Made by a program: the position numbers and the translations under genes. DNA of 64,000 nt from Marvania coccoides (lineage: Eukaryota; Chlorophyta; Trebouxiophyceae; Chlorellales; Chlorellaceae). Position 1 is the first letter of the stretch; each line of letters begins with the position of its first letter. Positions 44,214 through 55,304 of the stretch are shown in pieces. The stretch spans positions 806,001 to 870,000 of the forward strand of contig OY978103.1 in NCBI GenBank assembly GCA_963854735.1. The letters are read 5' to 3'. The notes below the pieces were generated by a model, which saw only the letters and a program-made list of their open reading frames with translations, was not told where the DNA came from and did not search any database.

Positions 44214-47200
44214 ATGGCAGCAATCGCTCAGCTGTCGGGCTTTTCGGACACCCTGGGCACCGAGGTCCTTGGGCAGCTCAAGTCTGGGTGGATTGCTGAG
44301 GCGTTGGCGTGTTGCCGGGTAAAGTGCATCGGCTTCGACCAGCAGCCCGAGGCTTTGCGATCGAAATTGTTTTTGGAACTTTTGCTGACGACAGACGCGC
44401 GCGAATCGTTCGTGGGCCGCCTTCCTGACCTTGCGGTACGTTACTGATATCATAAAAATGCGCGGAGGGCATCGAAAAGCTCGCTGGGCGCAACTGAATT
44501 TTGAGTCGTGCACTGCAGGGACGGACAGAGCTGGTGGGGACGTTTTTGGTGCAGGTGGAGGAGGTCATGGACACCTCAAAACCCATCAAGGAGCGCTATA
44601 CCGCCGCGCCGAGCAGCTCGCGCCTCCTGAAGCTCGATCTCTTCGATGGTGAGATCACTTTCACCTTTTCTCCTCAACAACTGCTCCCTATTGGCTCATC
44701 ACCCCTTTTCCCCATCGCGCAGGAGTCCGCAAGGTGGTTGCAATGGAGCACGAGCCCATCATGGAGCTGAACGTCTCCCTGGCTCGCGGCGCCAAGCTCG
44801 TGCTGGTGGGGCCCCTCCGAATTTCCCGCGGCGCGCTGCTGCTGCGCCCCGGCAACGTGCGCGTCCTAGGGGGCTATGTGAAGGAGCTGGAGGCTCAGCG
44901 GATGGCCATCATTCAAGAAATCACGAAGGATCCCATCGGCCGACGCGGTCCCCCGCTGAACCTCGAAACATTTTTGTCAATGGTTTGTGGCGCCGCCACA
45001 GCGGCGCTCTTCGCGCCCCGCGGCAGCGGCGCGCTCGAGCCAGCCCCTGGCGCAGCGGGGCAAGCAGCGCGCGCGCCGCAGGCAAGGCAGCAGGCCCCGC
45101 AAGCTCAACCGCCGCCCCCCCGCTCGCCAGAGCCAGAACCCAGGCCTGGCAGCGGCCCTGCAGTGCATCACCCACCCCCGCAGCAGTACCACAATCCCCA
45201 TCCCCCCAAGAACCCACAGCCTGCACCGCAGCAGCAGCAGCAGCACTACCAGCCGCCTCCGCATCGGGCGGCTGCAGTGCCGCCGCCGCCAGAGCGCGAA
45301 AGCATTAGCTTCGGCTCGGGCCACGTGCCTGATGTCCAGTGCTTCCCCACGGTCAACAATCAGCAGCAGCGAGGGCCGCAGATGCAGCAGCAACAGCAGC
45401 AGTGGGCCCCGCCCCCGCCACCTCAGATGCAGCAAATGCAGCAGCCTGAGCCTTCTGCACACTGTGGCGTCGGTGGTGTTCAAGCTCCACTCAACGGGCA
45501 ACATCAGCCGCAGCAGCAGCCCCCACAGCAGCCCGCCATCTTTCAAACTGGCGGCGGTGGCGATGGTGGTGATTCTTTCTACATTGACGGCGAAGATGGT
45601 GAAGGGTGGCCCTCATCGTCGGACGAAGAAGCTAAACAGCAGGGCGGCGGAAATGCAGCTCCCGCTGCCCCCGCCGCCGCTGCTGACAGGGCGGAGGAGG
45701 AGGCCATGGAGACTGATGACGACCTGGAGGAGCCTGCTGTGCGTTTGAGGCTGCTGGAGGAACCCCACGAGGGCGGTGGCGATGAGGTAGTGGCTATAGA
45801 CGTGGATGAAGAGGGGCAGGAACCTGAGATTATTCCCGAGACTGCCGAAGTAGAGGGAAACTCAGGAGGGGTAAGAGCGCAGCCGATGGGCGCTGCTAGG
45901 GAGGCAGAGGGTGATGGTGTCGTCAACCTGACCTCGCAGACCGAACCCAGGGAGGGGGAGCAGCAGGGAGCGGGGCAGCGGAATTATAACCCCGGTGCCT
46001 CTTCCCGCTCCCCACTTGACAGAAGCCGCTCCCGCGCTGGAAGGACTGCAGCTGATGACCTGATTGACGACTCGGATGACGACGAGGGCGGGCGGGGTCG
46101 CCCGCAGCCTGCGATTTCTTACCGAAGCTCCTCCGGCAAAAAGAAAGCACGGCGGCAGTCGGTGGGGCAGCGCCGCAGCCGCAGCCCCTCCCCTTCTATT
46201 CTGAACAACCCCGGAGGTGGCGGCGCGGCGGCTGCAGATGCGGCGCATCTCAAAAAGCGGTGCTCATCTGGGGGCGGTGGAGGCTTCCCTGAGCTGCAGA
46301 TGGAGCCAAAGCCGCAGCAGGCGGTGGAGCTCGCTGCTGCACCGTGGTCAAACGTTAGTGGCGGCGTTCCCCTTGCTCGAGCCAACCTGGGCGCCAAATT
46401 CAGCTCTGCAAGGGCGACGGGAGGGGAGGAACGAGGGGCAGGCAGTGGCGTGCCTTTTTGCAGCGGAAAGTCGCCAGGGCTGGGCCTGGGCGTGCGATTG
46501 ATGGACGCATCTCTGCTGTTGGACGCTCCGCCGCCGTCGCTGCAGCAGATGCGAGCAGGGTTTTCGCCGGAGGCGCCACCGCAGCAGCAGCAGCGCCGCA
46601 GCGGCGGCGGCGGGGACACCACCGCACCTCAAACCGTGGCTGCAGCTGGCAGGAATGTTCCGAATAATCATAATGAACCTCACGGCGGTGGCAGCTTTGC
46701 ATTCCCCGCCATCACCGCTGCTGCGGGTTCTGAGGCTGTGCGGCCCTCGTCCCTGGCGTTCCACCGCTCAGCGGGGCAGCATCATGGCTCTGCCGGCAGC
46801 GCCCCCTTCATTTACGTCCACTCTTTGGTGGGCCACATCAACGCAGCTGCGCCCGAAGACTTTCCGGTGCACGCCGCCATCAACGGCACAGTTTTGAAGG
46901 CGGCAAAGTCTGTGAAGACTGACAGAGTGAGACGCGCAATTCCTCAGGAACAATTTTTTTCACCCCGCTGAAATTCTTTGTTGCCCTCCTTCTCCGTTAT
47001 ATAACATAGCACAACTCCTTCTCCGTTGCTGCATCTAACAAAATAAATACACGGCTCTGGAGATGTGTCTGCATTGCATATCAGTATGAGTCATTCAGCT
47101 ACCTCCCTTTCTTAGCTTCCTATCTTTTTTCTGTGTAGGGTATTTCGTTTCAGGTCAAGGTGTGCGATGGCTCCGGCTCCCTCATCGTGGAACTGGCGCA

Positions 47201-47618
47201 GGAGCTGGTGCTGGACATGGTCAACAGTAAGTAAACGCAATAAAATAGATGTACATTTTTTCGGACGTTTCTTGTAGAAGTTATTAAAAATAGAAAATGC
47301 TCCAACCGCTAACTTTCTTTCTTTCCCCCCTCTATTCCACCCACCGCAGGCTACCTCAGCCAGGCTCGTACTATGCTAATCTCTTCCCCAGAAGACCTCC
47401 GGAAGAGATTGTACGAAGAAAGCACCACGGGAATCACTCCCGTTCGCAATTCACTGCAGCGGGTGAACAAGGACATCATGCAGCACTACGGGGTGATGGA
47501 GCTGCGCGTGGATGGCCCTGGACAGCGTCCCACGCTGGTGCAACTGCTGGGGGGCGGGCTGAGCGAGAGCCAACGGGATGCGCTGAAAGCCCGAGGGCTC
47601 GAGAACAGGGAGAGCTGA
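44214..47618 (+). CDS. RMI1: RecQ-mediated genome instability protein 1 (RMI1)
   Basis: Exons 44214-44435, 44519-44648, 44723-46926, 47154-47226 and 47350-47618 give 965 residues. The N-terminal RMI1 three-helix and OB1 region shows LKSGWIAEALACCR, SSSRLLKLDLFDG joined to VRKVVAMEHEPI, SRGALLLRPGNVRVLGGYV and VKELEA. A disordered Gln/Pro/Ser/acidic region fills about 190-790 and includes DDLIDDSDDDEGG, VVAIDVDEEG and SRSRAG patches. The last three exons encode the second OB fold (INGTVLKAAKSVKTDRVKVC, DGSGSLIVELAQEL). RMI1 acts with TOP3alpha and a RecQ helicase to dissolve double Holliday junctions. The start at 44214 is preferred because sequence upstream is AT-rich, but ATG 44040 is in frame. 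TGTAA occurs at 47627. Confidence 0.88.
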
Positions 47619-48407
47619 CGATGGCGTGTAAAGTATAAATGCGTGTGGAATGTGGGTGGGTATACATCTAATTATTAAAAAAATGACTAGATGTCGCTTT
47701 TTGAGAGGGGTGTTTTTTTTGGTTCAAAGGCAGCATTTGGAAAAATGAGAAATAAAAAAATGAATACATACATACAATTATTTGACGATGCTTTTTTTTA
47801 TTAAATGAAAAATGTGCAGCTTGCTTTCTAAAAAAAAACGTATATTTGTACTTGATTTTTTTTCTTTCTTTCTTATGAATACAATTTTATTTTTTGCTTT
47901 GACAATGTTTTGAGGCGGCGGTGGAGGATGGTGGCATTGCAGGGAGAAGCCAGGACAGGCAGATGGGTTGGGTCATATCATAACAGCTCCTCCACCGCCG
48001 CACCTCAGGAGGACGATGTAAATCTGGCCATTCTCCATTAAGTAGTTTATGTGAGTCATTACTTTTTTTTTAAGGACTAAGTTGCCTTCCGTGCGGCCTA
48101 CACTGCTTCGGTTTGGTTTTCTTTCAAAAAAGAAGTTTTGCGGTAGTGGATTGCCACGTCACAAATAAATGAAGTTTATTTACGAAACAACTCATCAAGC
48201 TTGCTGTTATCCTTATCAAATCAATTTATTCAAATGGCATCGGCCGTAGTTCTTTATTCAATACACAGATCTCGGAAAGCCTTCACTTTATTTTTTAAAT
48301 CTTGTTGATTAAATATTCTCCGAAACCATTTGTCTCGTGTTGAAGCTTTTCGACTGATAACGAAGGCGGAAAATCTACTCCAGCCATTTGTAAACCCTGC
48401 GGACGAA
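47619..48407. other. AT-rich intergenic region
   Basis: About 790 bases between RMI1 and the SYLF gene, both plus. TGTAA at 47627-47631 lies 9 bases after the RMI1 stop. T/A homopolymers are frequent. No gene seen. Confidence 0.5.
47627..47631 (+). promoter_or_regulatory. TGTAA poly(A) signal of RMI1
   Basis: TGTAA only 9 bases after the RMI1 stop. It would give an unusually short 3' UTR, so another signal further on may be used instead. Confidence 0.4.
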
Positions 48408-49411
48408 ATGAGCGACAAATTCGACCGGCAGCAGAAGTTTCGATCAGCCTGCGCCGCCGCTGAGGCCGCCCTGCGCGATATCCTCAAAGCTGAGCACCAC
48501 GACGACTTCACCCTGGCCATCAGCCTCGTCGATAGCCCCCTCAAGCCCTGGCTCATTGCCCACGCCGAGTGTCTCCTTATTTTCACCGTGGTCAAACGTG
48601 CTTTCTTCCTTGGTCACACCTCTGGCCGCGGCATTCTATTCGTGCGCCTGCCCACCGAGGATCTCAGCTTGATAAAGTGGTCGGCGCCGCTGTTTGTCAC
48701 CGCCAGCCTTCGTTCCTTTGGATTGAGTTTCGGCCGCCTCGACACCACAACTTTTGCAGTGGGGATGGGGAAAGACGCGCACTGCAAGCTGCTGAAGCGG
48801 CAACGGCATCGGGTGGAGGGCCTAGAGCTGCATTTGGGGTGCCATCCTCGCCTTGTTGAGAGCGCCGGCATCTTTTCTGCGGTGGCAGCGGAAGGAGCGC
48901 AACTGGTGGGCGTGAGCAAGGTTGCAGGGTGCCTGTGGGACCTATCCTACGCGAGTAAGCTTCTTAAATCTTCCATATTTCTTAATTCCTATTTTTAAAT
49001 TTTTGAAAATTCAAAAACTCTCCAAAATAAATTTCAACATAATTCGGCGGCAGGATGGGTCTGGGAATTTACAACGTAATTCGAAATCACTTTCACCTAA
49101 GTACGCTGTTTTTTTACGTGGCAGGAGGGCATTTGAAGGTGGATGCAGCGCGGCACGCGGCGGCCTATGGCAACCTTTCGCCGCAGCAAGTAGTGACGGG
49201 AGCGGTCTCCGCCCCCTCAGAAATGCAGCCTCTCTATTCAGAAGTGTCATTGATGGTGCAAGAAGGTCTCCGCCCCTCCGCTGGGCTGCACAGCGGCCTG
49301 GATCCAGAGCAAATGGCGGCGATGGCGAGCGAGGCGGTGGCGGCACAGCAGCATAAAGTGTTGATGGAGTGGCAGAGAGAGAAAGATAAACGAGTGGAGC
49401 TGGCGCGGTGA
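48408..49411 (+). CDS. SYLF (Ysc84/DUF500)-domain protein
   Basis: Exons 48408-48954 and 49125-49411 give 277 residues. The order of motifs follows the SYLF lipid-binding fold: ECLLIFTVVKRAFFLG, RGILFVRLP, KWSAPLFVTASLRSFGLSFG, TTTFAVGMGKDA, then a basic LHLGC segment and SAVAAEGAQLVGVSKVAGCL. SYLF proteins (SH3YL1, Ysc84) bind phosphoinositides and link membranes with actin. No SH3 or FYVE domain is attached here. The C-terminus is helical (EAVAAQQHKVLMEWQREKDK). Sequence identity to the family is low, so the assignment is moderate. A short alternative exon in the intron (49054-49078) is possible but not needed for frame. A TGTAA signal is at 49443. Confidence 0.75.
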
Positions 49412-49442
49412 CTGAGGAATTTAATGTTTGCCACCGAGGAGC

Positions 49443-49447
49443 TGTAA
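49443..49447 (+). promoter_or_regulatory. TGTAA poly(A) signal of SYLF gene
   Basis: TGTAA 31 bases after the stop. The rest of 49412-50434 is a convergent 3' region of about 1 kb with no other gene seen. Confidence 0.55.
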
Positions 49448-50434
49448 AAAATGCCAAATATATGCGATAACAGCATCAGAAGGCCAGATTTTCCCTTCAA
49501 ATAACCCCGTGATTTTGTAAGAAACTGAATTCTGAAAATAAGCTCCCAGCTTGTTAAAACCAGCCTGCCTCGACCATTCTCGCATTGGCTTGCTTTCATT
49601 TCCGACATGCAACTATTATTATTGTTAAAAATAAAGAATCCTTACAGTCACAACCGGCACATATAAATCTTGAATCTTGGGGAAAACAAAAGTGGTTTGG
49701 GGTAGGTACGACAGATATTATGCAGCACACGCCACGAAGGCTTAAAAGGGGCCAACACGAAAAGCAGAAGGCCTAACAACGCTTCGCGACGGGTTCATAG
49801 GTTTTTTTGATATCATGAATAATTGTGGCACACAAAAAGCAAGAGGTGGTTTTTTATTGACCACGATGAGGCAGCTACAAAGCGAAGGGAAAAAAATGTA
49901 ATGTTTCTGGGGCAAGTGCAAATAAAGAAAGTCCTCTGAGTGTGGGAGGCGAGAAGGGGTAGTGGGCGCAGATACAGCATGCACAGAAATTTACGGTGGT
50001 GGGAAAGGAGGCTGAGCCATACAACGATCCACAAAGCGCACAAGAGTCTGAAATTTGATTGCATTGCTTTTCGCTATATTTTTTTTCATCGGGGATAATA
50101 AAAGTCAAAAGAGGTACGACAAGAGGAGCCGCCAAAAATCCCTCGCCAAAAGTTCATTATTTATTGCAAAAGTAGAGAAGGTCGATCGGCAGCGCCCTTT
50201 GCGTTATCCCTCAAATATCCCACCCATGAGGAAAAAGAGACGAAACCCCTCTGTGCCCCTTTGGGAGGGGGCCACCGTGAGGAAAAGAGGAAGAAGAAAA
50301 TTGTAAAGAACAGAATAAAAAGAAGAGGAAAATCCCACTTTTTTCTCCCAAACAATAATAAAACGTTTTTCCCGCTTGCAGCATGCGATCTTTTGCCTTG
50401 CCTGCCCCCCTCCCACCTCAAAACAGAAGAAACT

Positions 50435-53400
50435 CTACTTGGGGGTGGCGGAGGTGCGCGCCAGCACCGCAGACACGCGCTGCAGGTTGGCGGCGGCCTC
50501 GTTGACGCCGTCCAAGCGCTGTTTGATCTCCGCCTGGTCGGCCTCGGAGACATAAGGTGCGATCTCGGCAGCGGCGTCGTTGACGTCCCTGATGGTCTGA
50601 GGGTCGATGGGCTGGGTTGACACGTTGGACACCGGCGCGATGGAGGTGCGGGCGGTGGCCAGGGTCTGGGAGACGCGCTGCAAGGCGGGGGGGGCGGCGC
50701 CGCCCAGAGAGTCCCGGGTGATCTGCTCGACCTTGGCGATGGCAGAGTCGACGCGGCGGCCGAGGAGCTTCTTCTCGACCATGCCCGTGGCCTCGGGACC
50801 CAGATCCGTCTCTTCGGGGCGCGCGGCGGAGCGCAGGTTGACCAGGGCGGCGGTGCGGGCCTGGAAGATGTCGTACCTGTTTGCGGAGAGGGGGGAAAGG
50901 AAGAGATTGAGAGTGAGTTAGTATAGGAAATGAAGGAGGGAAACGGATACAGTGCAAAATGTAAAATGACTGGGAGAAAGGGGAGAAAAAAAACGTATTT
51001 CATCTTTAAAAAAAATCCTGATTGCACGAAAGGATAGTTTGAGCTCACTTGAAGATGAAGTAGTAGGCGATGACCTTGCACGCGTCCTGGATGAACCAGA
51101 AGATGATGCAGAAGAGCCACACCCAGAGGGGCCACAGCTTGTAGTGCTCCTCGATGGTGGAGATGGTCTCGCCCTGCCACTCCACGGTCTCGGGGGCAAA
51201 CAGCACGTGGTCCTCGGTGATGGTGATGCCGGGGAAGCTGGCCTCCAGCTCGGCCGCTTCCGACTCCTCGATGTGTACGGAGTAGATCTGGGGGGCCTCG
51301 ATGAGGCCCAGGGTGGGGACATGGTCCACCTTGCCGTTGGGCCAAATGCAGGCCAGCACGGTGGAGATGGCCAGGGAGACGAGCGCGGCGAAGAACAGCA
51401 GCTTGCCGGGCTTCTGCGACCAGAAGAACCCGGGGGTGGTGCGGGCGGAGAAGAGGGTCAAAAAGTCGGAGAGCGACACCTTGAGGTAGATCATCATCAC
51501 GACCTGGCCGTAGGCGGGGATGGGCAGCCCCATCTTCTCGAAGAGGGACCCGGGGTTGGGGGAGTCCAGCGCGGCCCACACGAGGAGGAGCGAGGATCCC
51601 ATGGAGACCAGGCCGAGGACCGAAGAAATGAGGAACAGCACCCGGAGGTTCCACTTCTCGGGGCGGGGGGAGGGGATGACGTTGTCGTAGCCCACGGAGA
51701 TGAGGGTGCCGTCATTGAGCACGGTGATGAGCATGAGCAGGATGACGGGGAGCGAGAAGAAGTCTGGGCAGAAAGTGTCCTTGATCTCAGAGTACTGGGG
51801 CTCCTGCATCCACTCGTTCTTGCCACCAACCTTGCAGTAGTAGTCGGAGGGGGGGAAGGCGAAGACGGTGATGAAGAAGAACAGCAGCAGCTGCAGCGTG
51901 GCGGCGATACGGTAGTTGATGAAGTTCTTCACGCGCTGGAAGATGCAACGGGCCACCACGATGGCGGTGATGACCACGGAGAGACCGGGCTCGGTCAGCA
52001 CGATGTCGGCGGCGGCGCGGGCGGCGTCGGTGGCGCCGGAGACAGCAATGCCGACGTCGGCCTTTTTCAGAGCGGGGGCGTCGTTCACGCCGTCGCCGGT
52101 CATGCCCACGGCAAAGCCCTGCTGGCGCAGAGCCTCAACGATCAGGAATTTATGCTCGGGGTATACCTGGAGAAGAGGAAAACCAATTTTTAGGGGGGGA
52201 CAAGGAGCGAAGAAGAAAAAAACGACTATACACATTTTCAATGACATATTCAATGCTGCCTCACCTGTGCGAATCCGTCGGCCTCGATGATCATCTTGCC
52301 GTACTTCTCGCCCAGGTCCTTGGGGATCTTGCCGTCGGCGTCCATGGTGGGCAGCCCAGCGGCATCAGGAATGTTAGTTCCCAGGCCGAGAATGCGGGAC
52401 ATCTCCTTGGCGATCAGAACCTGGTCTCCAGTGATCATCTTCACGTCCACGCCCTTCTCAAGCGCGGCGTCTACGGTGGCCTTGGTGTCGGGGCGGGGGG
52501 GGTCCAGGAAAGTGAGCACGCCCAGCATGATCCACTTGGACATGGCCTCGTCCACGGTGCGGGACACAGCCAGCGCGCGAATTCCGCGGGACCCAAGGTT
52601 GAAGACCTCGGCGTTGACGCGGTCGGTGATGTCCTCGTCGCCCACGAGCTTGGTGATGATCTGGGGGGCGCCCTTGGTGATCCGGAACTGCTTGCCGTCG
52701 GGGCCCTTGATGATGGACTCGGTGCGCTTGAGGGTGGGGTCGAAGGGGGTGTGGTCCACCTGTGAATGAAGGATAGAAAGGAGAGGGTTATGAAGCAGTA
52801 AAAAAATGCGATTCCAGAGAGGTAGTTTGGCCATATTTTGCGGTGAAAAAAAAAACTGCAATTTGTGTCAAAAAAGGCTCAAAACACGTCATTTCCCCCC
52901 GCAAATACCCCCTTTTCCCCAGCAAAAAGTACAGCAGAGCGCTGGGAGTGCTACTCACCATGGTGTAGTCGTCCAGCTTGGGCATGTCCACGGCGCCCAG
53001 CACCATGGTGTCCAGAGCATCCTTAGGGGGCTCCTTCCACTTGGCGGCCATGGCTGCGTACAGCACGACAGTGGGCATGTCGGGGGCGTAGTCGGGGGAG
53101 TAGGTGGGGCAGTAGTCTTGGATGACCATCTTGTTGAGGGTGAGCGTGCCGGTCTTGTCGGAGCACAGCATGTTCATGCCAGCCATCTCCTCAATGGCCT
53201 GCGTGTTTCAGAGCAAGTTGCAGGGAAGCGAATGAAGGTTTAAATTTTTAATTCCGAGGGGTTCGAGGCAGCGCATTTAGTAATAACAATAGGTTGAATT
53301 GATAAAATAATAATCAAATTTTGCACCGAAAATTATGAATACATTTCTTAATTGGCCAACTGACCTGCAGGCGGGACACGATGGCGCCCTCCTTGGACAG

Positions 53401-54654
53401 CTGGCGCGAGCCCAGGGCCAGGGTGGTGGTGGACACGATCTCAATGGCGATGGGGATGGAGGCCACGAGCAGCACGACGGCAAAGGACAGCGCCCGCTTG
53501 AACTCGACGTCCTTGGCGAACACCAGGTAGAGCAGCGCGATGAGGCAGAGGGTGAGGGACAGCGTCACCAGCACGAACATGATCTTCAGCAGCAGCTTTT
53601 GCAGGTTGCCCAGGCCGTTGTCGGTGTTGAGCAGCGTGGCGGTCTTGCCGAAGAAGGTGCTGGAGCCGGTGAACTCGACGGTGCCCTCCACCTCGCCGCG
53701 GGTGATGGTGGAGCCCATCTTGGGGGTGTCGCCGCGGGTCATGGTGACGGGCAGGGACTCTCCGGTGAGGGCCGACTGGTCAACCTCGATACGCCCCTCA
53801 TTGACAATGCAATCAGCGGGGACAGCGGATCCAGCGCCCAGGAGGACCAGGTCGCCGGGGACGACGCCTCCGGCGTCGATATTCTGCCAGGTGCCATCGC
53901 GCTTGACGGTGGCGAGGGGCTTGAGGGCGGCCTTGAGGGCGGCCACAGCATCGGCGGCCTTGACGGTCTCGTACCAGCCCAGGGTGGCGTTGGCGAACTG
54001 GATGAAGAGCAGGATGCCCGCGTCGGGGTACTGCTGGATGGCCTGCGCGAGTCGAAGGGGGTAAAAGAGAGAGGGTCACACAGCTGCCAGCAAGTCAGAT
54101 CGATCCCCCAGAAGAATTTGAATATTTGGGAGTAAATTTGCTGATCGCACCAGCTCCACGATGATGGCAATCCAGATCATGATGGGCATGGGGCCAATGA
54201 ACATCTTCAGGTAGATAAGCAGCTTGTTCTGCTTCTTCTCCTGCAGCTCATTGCGGCCCCACTCCGCGAGCAGCGCCTCAGCCTCTGCGGGAAGGGGAAG
54301 AAGAGAAGGGATGAAACATTGAGCGGGAAGGGACAGACGGCAGAGAAATAGGCGTGATAATTTGCGATTAATCTCAGAGGGCTTTAGGGTAAGGTTTGGG
54401 CGGCAATATGCGGAGTAGTGCCCGACCAAATTCAGAAACCCAGTTGGGTGAAATACAGAGATCAGGCGGGACAATGCATGCAAAAAGGTGCATGTTTCAG
54501 CAAAAAACCTACCTGCTGATGTTAATCCAGTCGAGGCTTTGAAGTCATCCCGCCGCTCAGTGTGGCCAGACGATGCCTTGGTCGTCATCGTCGCCTCTAG
54601 CTTACGGGTCGCGTCCCCGTTCTCCTCGGGGGCGGCTCCGTTGCCTTCGCCCAT
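50435..54654 (-). CDS. Plasma-membrane P-type H+-ATPase (P3A)
   Basis: Seven exons: 54654-54513, 54284-54151, 54042-53365, 53198-52959, 52759-52265, 52166-51049 and 50876-50435, giving 1082 residues. P-type landmarks: QSALTGESLPVT (actuator), MLCSDKTGTLTLNK with phosphorylated Asp332, FRITKGAP (nucleotide binding), KMITGDQVLIAKEM and GMTGDGVNDAPALKKADVGI. About ten membrane helices are present. Together with DPPRPDT this marks the proton-pumping P3A group that energises secondary transport at the plasma membrane. The roughly 150-residue C-terminal tail (from YDIFQARTAALVN) is Ala/Val-rich and helical, and lacks the C-terminal 14-3-3 YTV motif of land-plant pumps. This resembles the form in other green algae. 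Codon bias suggests high expression. Confidence 0.96.
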
Positions 54655-55304
54655 CTTGGCGATTGCAGCACAGAATTCGGCCCAAAGAGGGTTGTGACGA
54701 AAGAAACAGCCCAGCAGGAGCTCAGAACTACTAGTGTATATACAAATTATCAAAATTTTGACGAAATAATTGCCCTTATTATTTTTGCGGGAATATTTCT
54801 CTCTTTCTTTTTCTTTGGTTTTTTTGGGGACCCTGCCGTTTGCTTCGACGGTTAGGTGAGCTTACTCACCTGTCGGCTGGCGTATTTCAGATGAGACTCT
54901 GTCCTGTCCCCACATCTTCCCACGTAGCCCAATTTTTACATTATTATCTCTTCAGAATTATTGAACACCGCCACCGATTCTTCCTGCAGCCGCCGCCCTT
55001 CTGCACCTTCCCATTGCAGCTGACCTGCCCATTGCAGCTGACCTGCCCATTGCAGCTGACCTGCCCATTGCAGTCCTCCAATCGAGCTATCCACCAGCAC
55101 CAGCCATGCCTGCCCTCCAAAAGAAAATATCAGCATTGCGCCTCCCAACTGCTGAAAAAGTTTAGCCTTGCACGTCGAAGGCCTGCTTGGAGAGTTAAGT
55201 CGATACCTAGGGGGTATTGGGCATGGGCCGTAATAAAGGACGGCCGAGAGAGGGGAGGGAGTTGTCGTTGAAAAATAAGTTCAACGTTTGCTTCTACTAC
55301 CCTA
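54655..55304. promoter_or_regulatory. Upstream region of H+-ATPase
   Basis: 650 bases between the H+-ATPase start and the stop of the WBP4-like gene, both minus. It contains the 18-base tandem repeat described separately. Confidence 0.45.
55011..55073. repeat. Tandem 18-base repeat, 3.5 copies
   Basis: Unit CCATTGCAGCTGACCTGC repeated exactly from 55011, with a half copy at 55065-55073. Each unit contains CAGCTG. It lies about 360-420 bases upstream of the H+-ATPase start codon. Confidence 0.9.

Noticed and set aside
51039..52193. 384-codon plus-strand frame
   Set aside because: Antisense shadow of the H+-ATPase. Its His/Gly/Glu-rich sequence is typical of reversed membrane-protein codons.
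54936..55148. Minus-strand frame with a GQLQWA peptide repeat
   Set aside because: The peptide repeat is just the translation of the 18-base DNA tandem repeat. No ATG context or neighbouring coding sequence.
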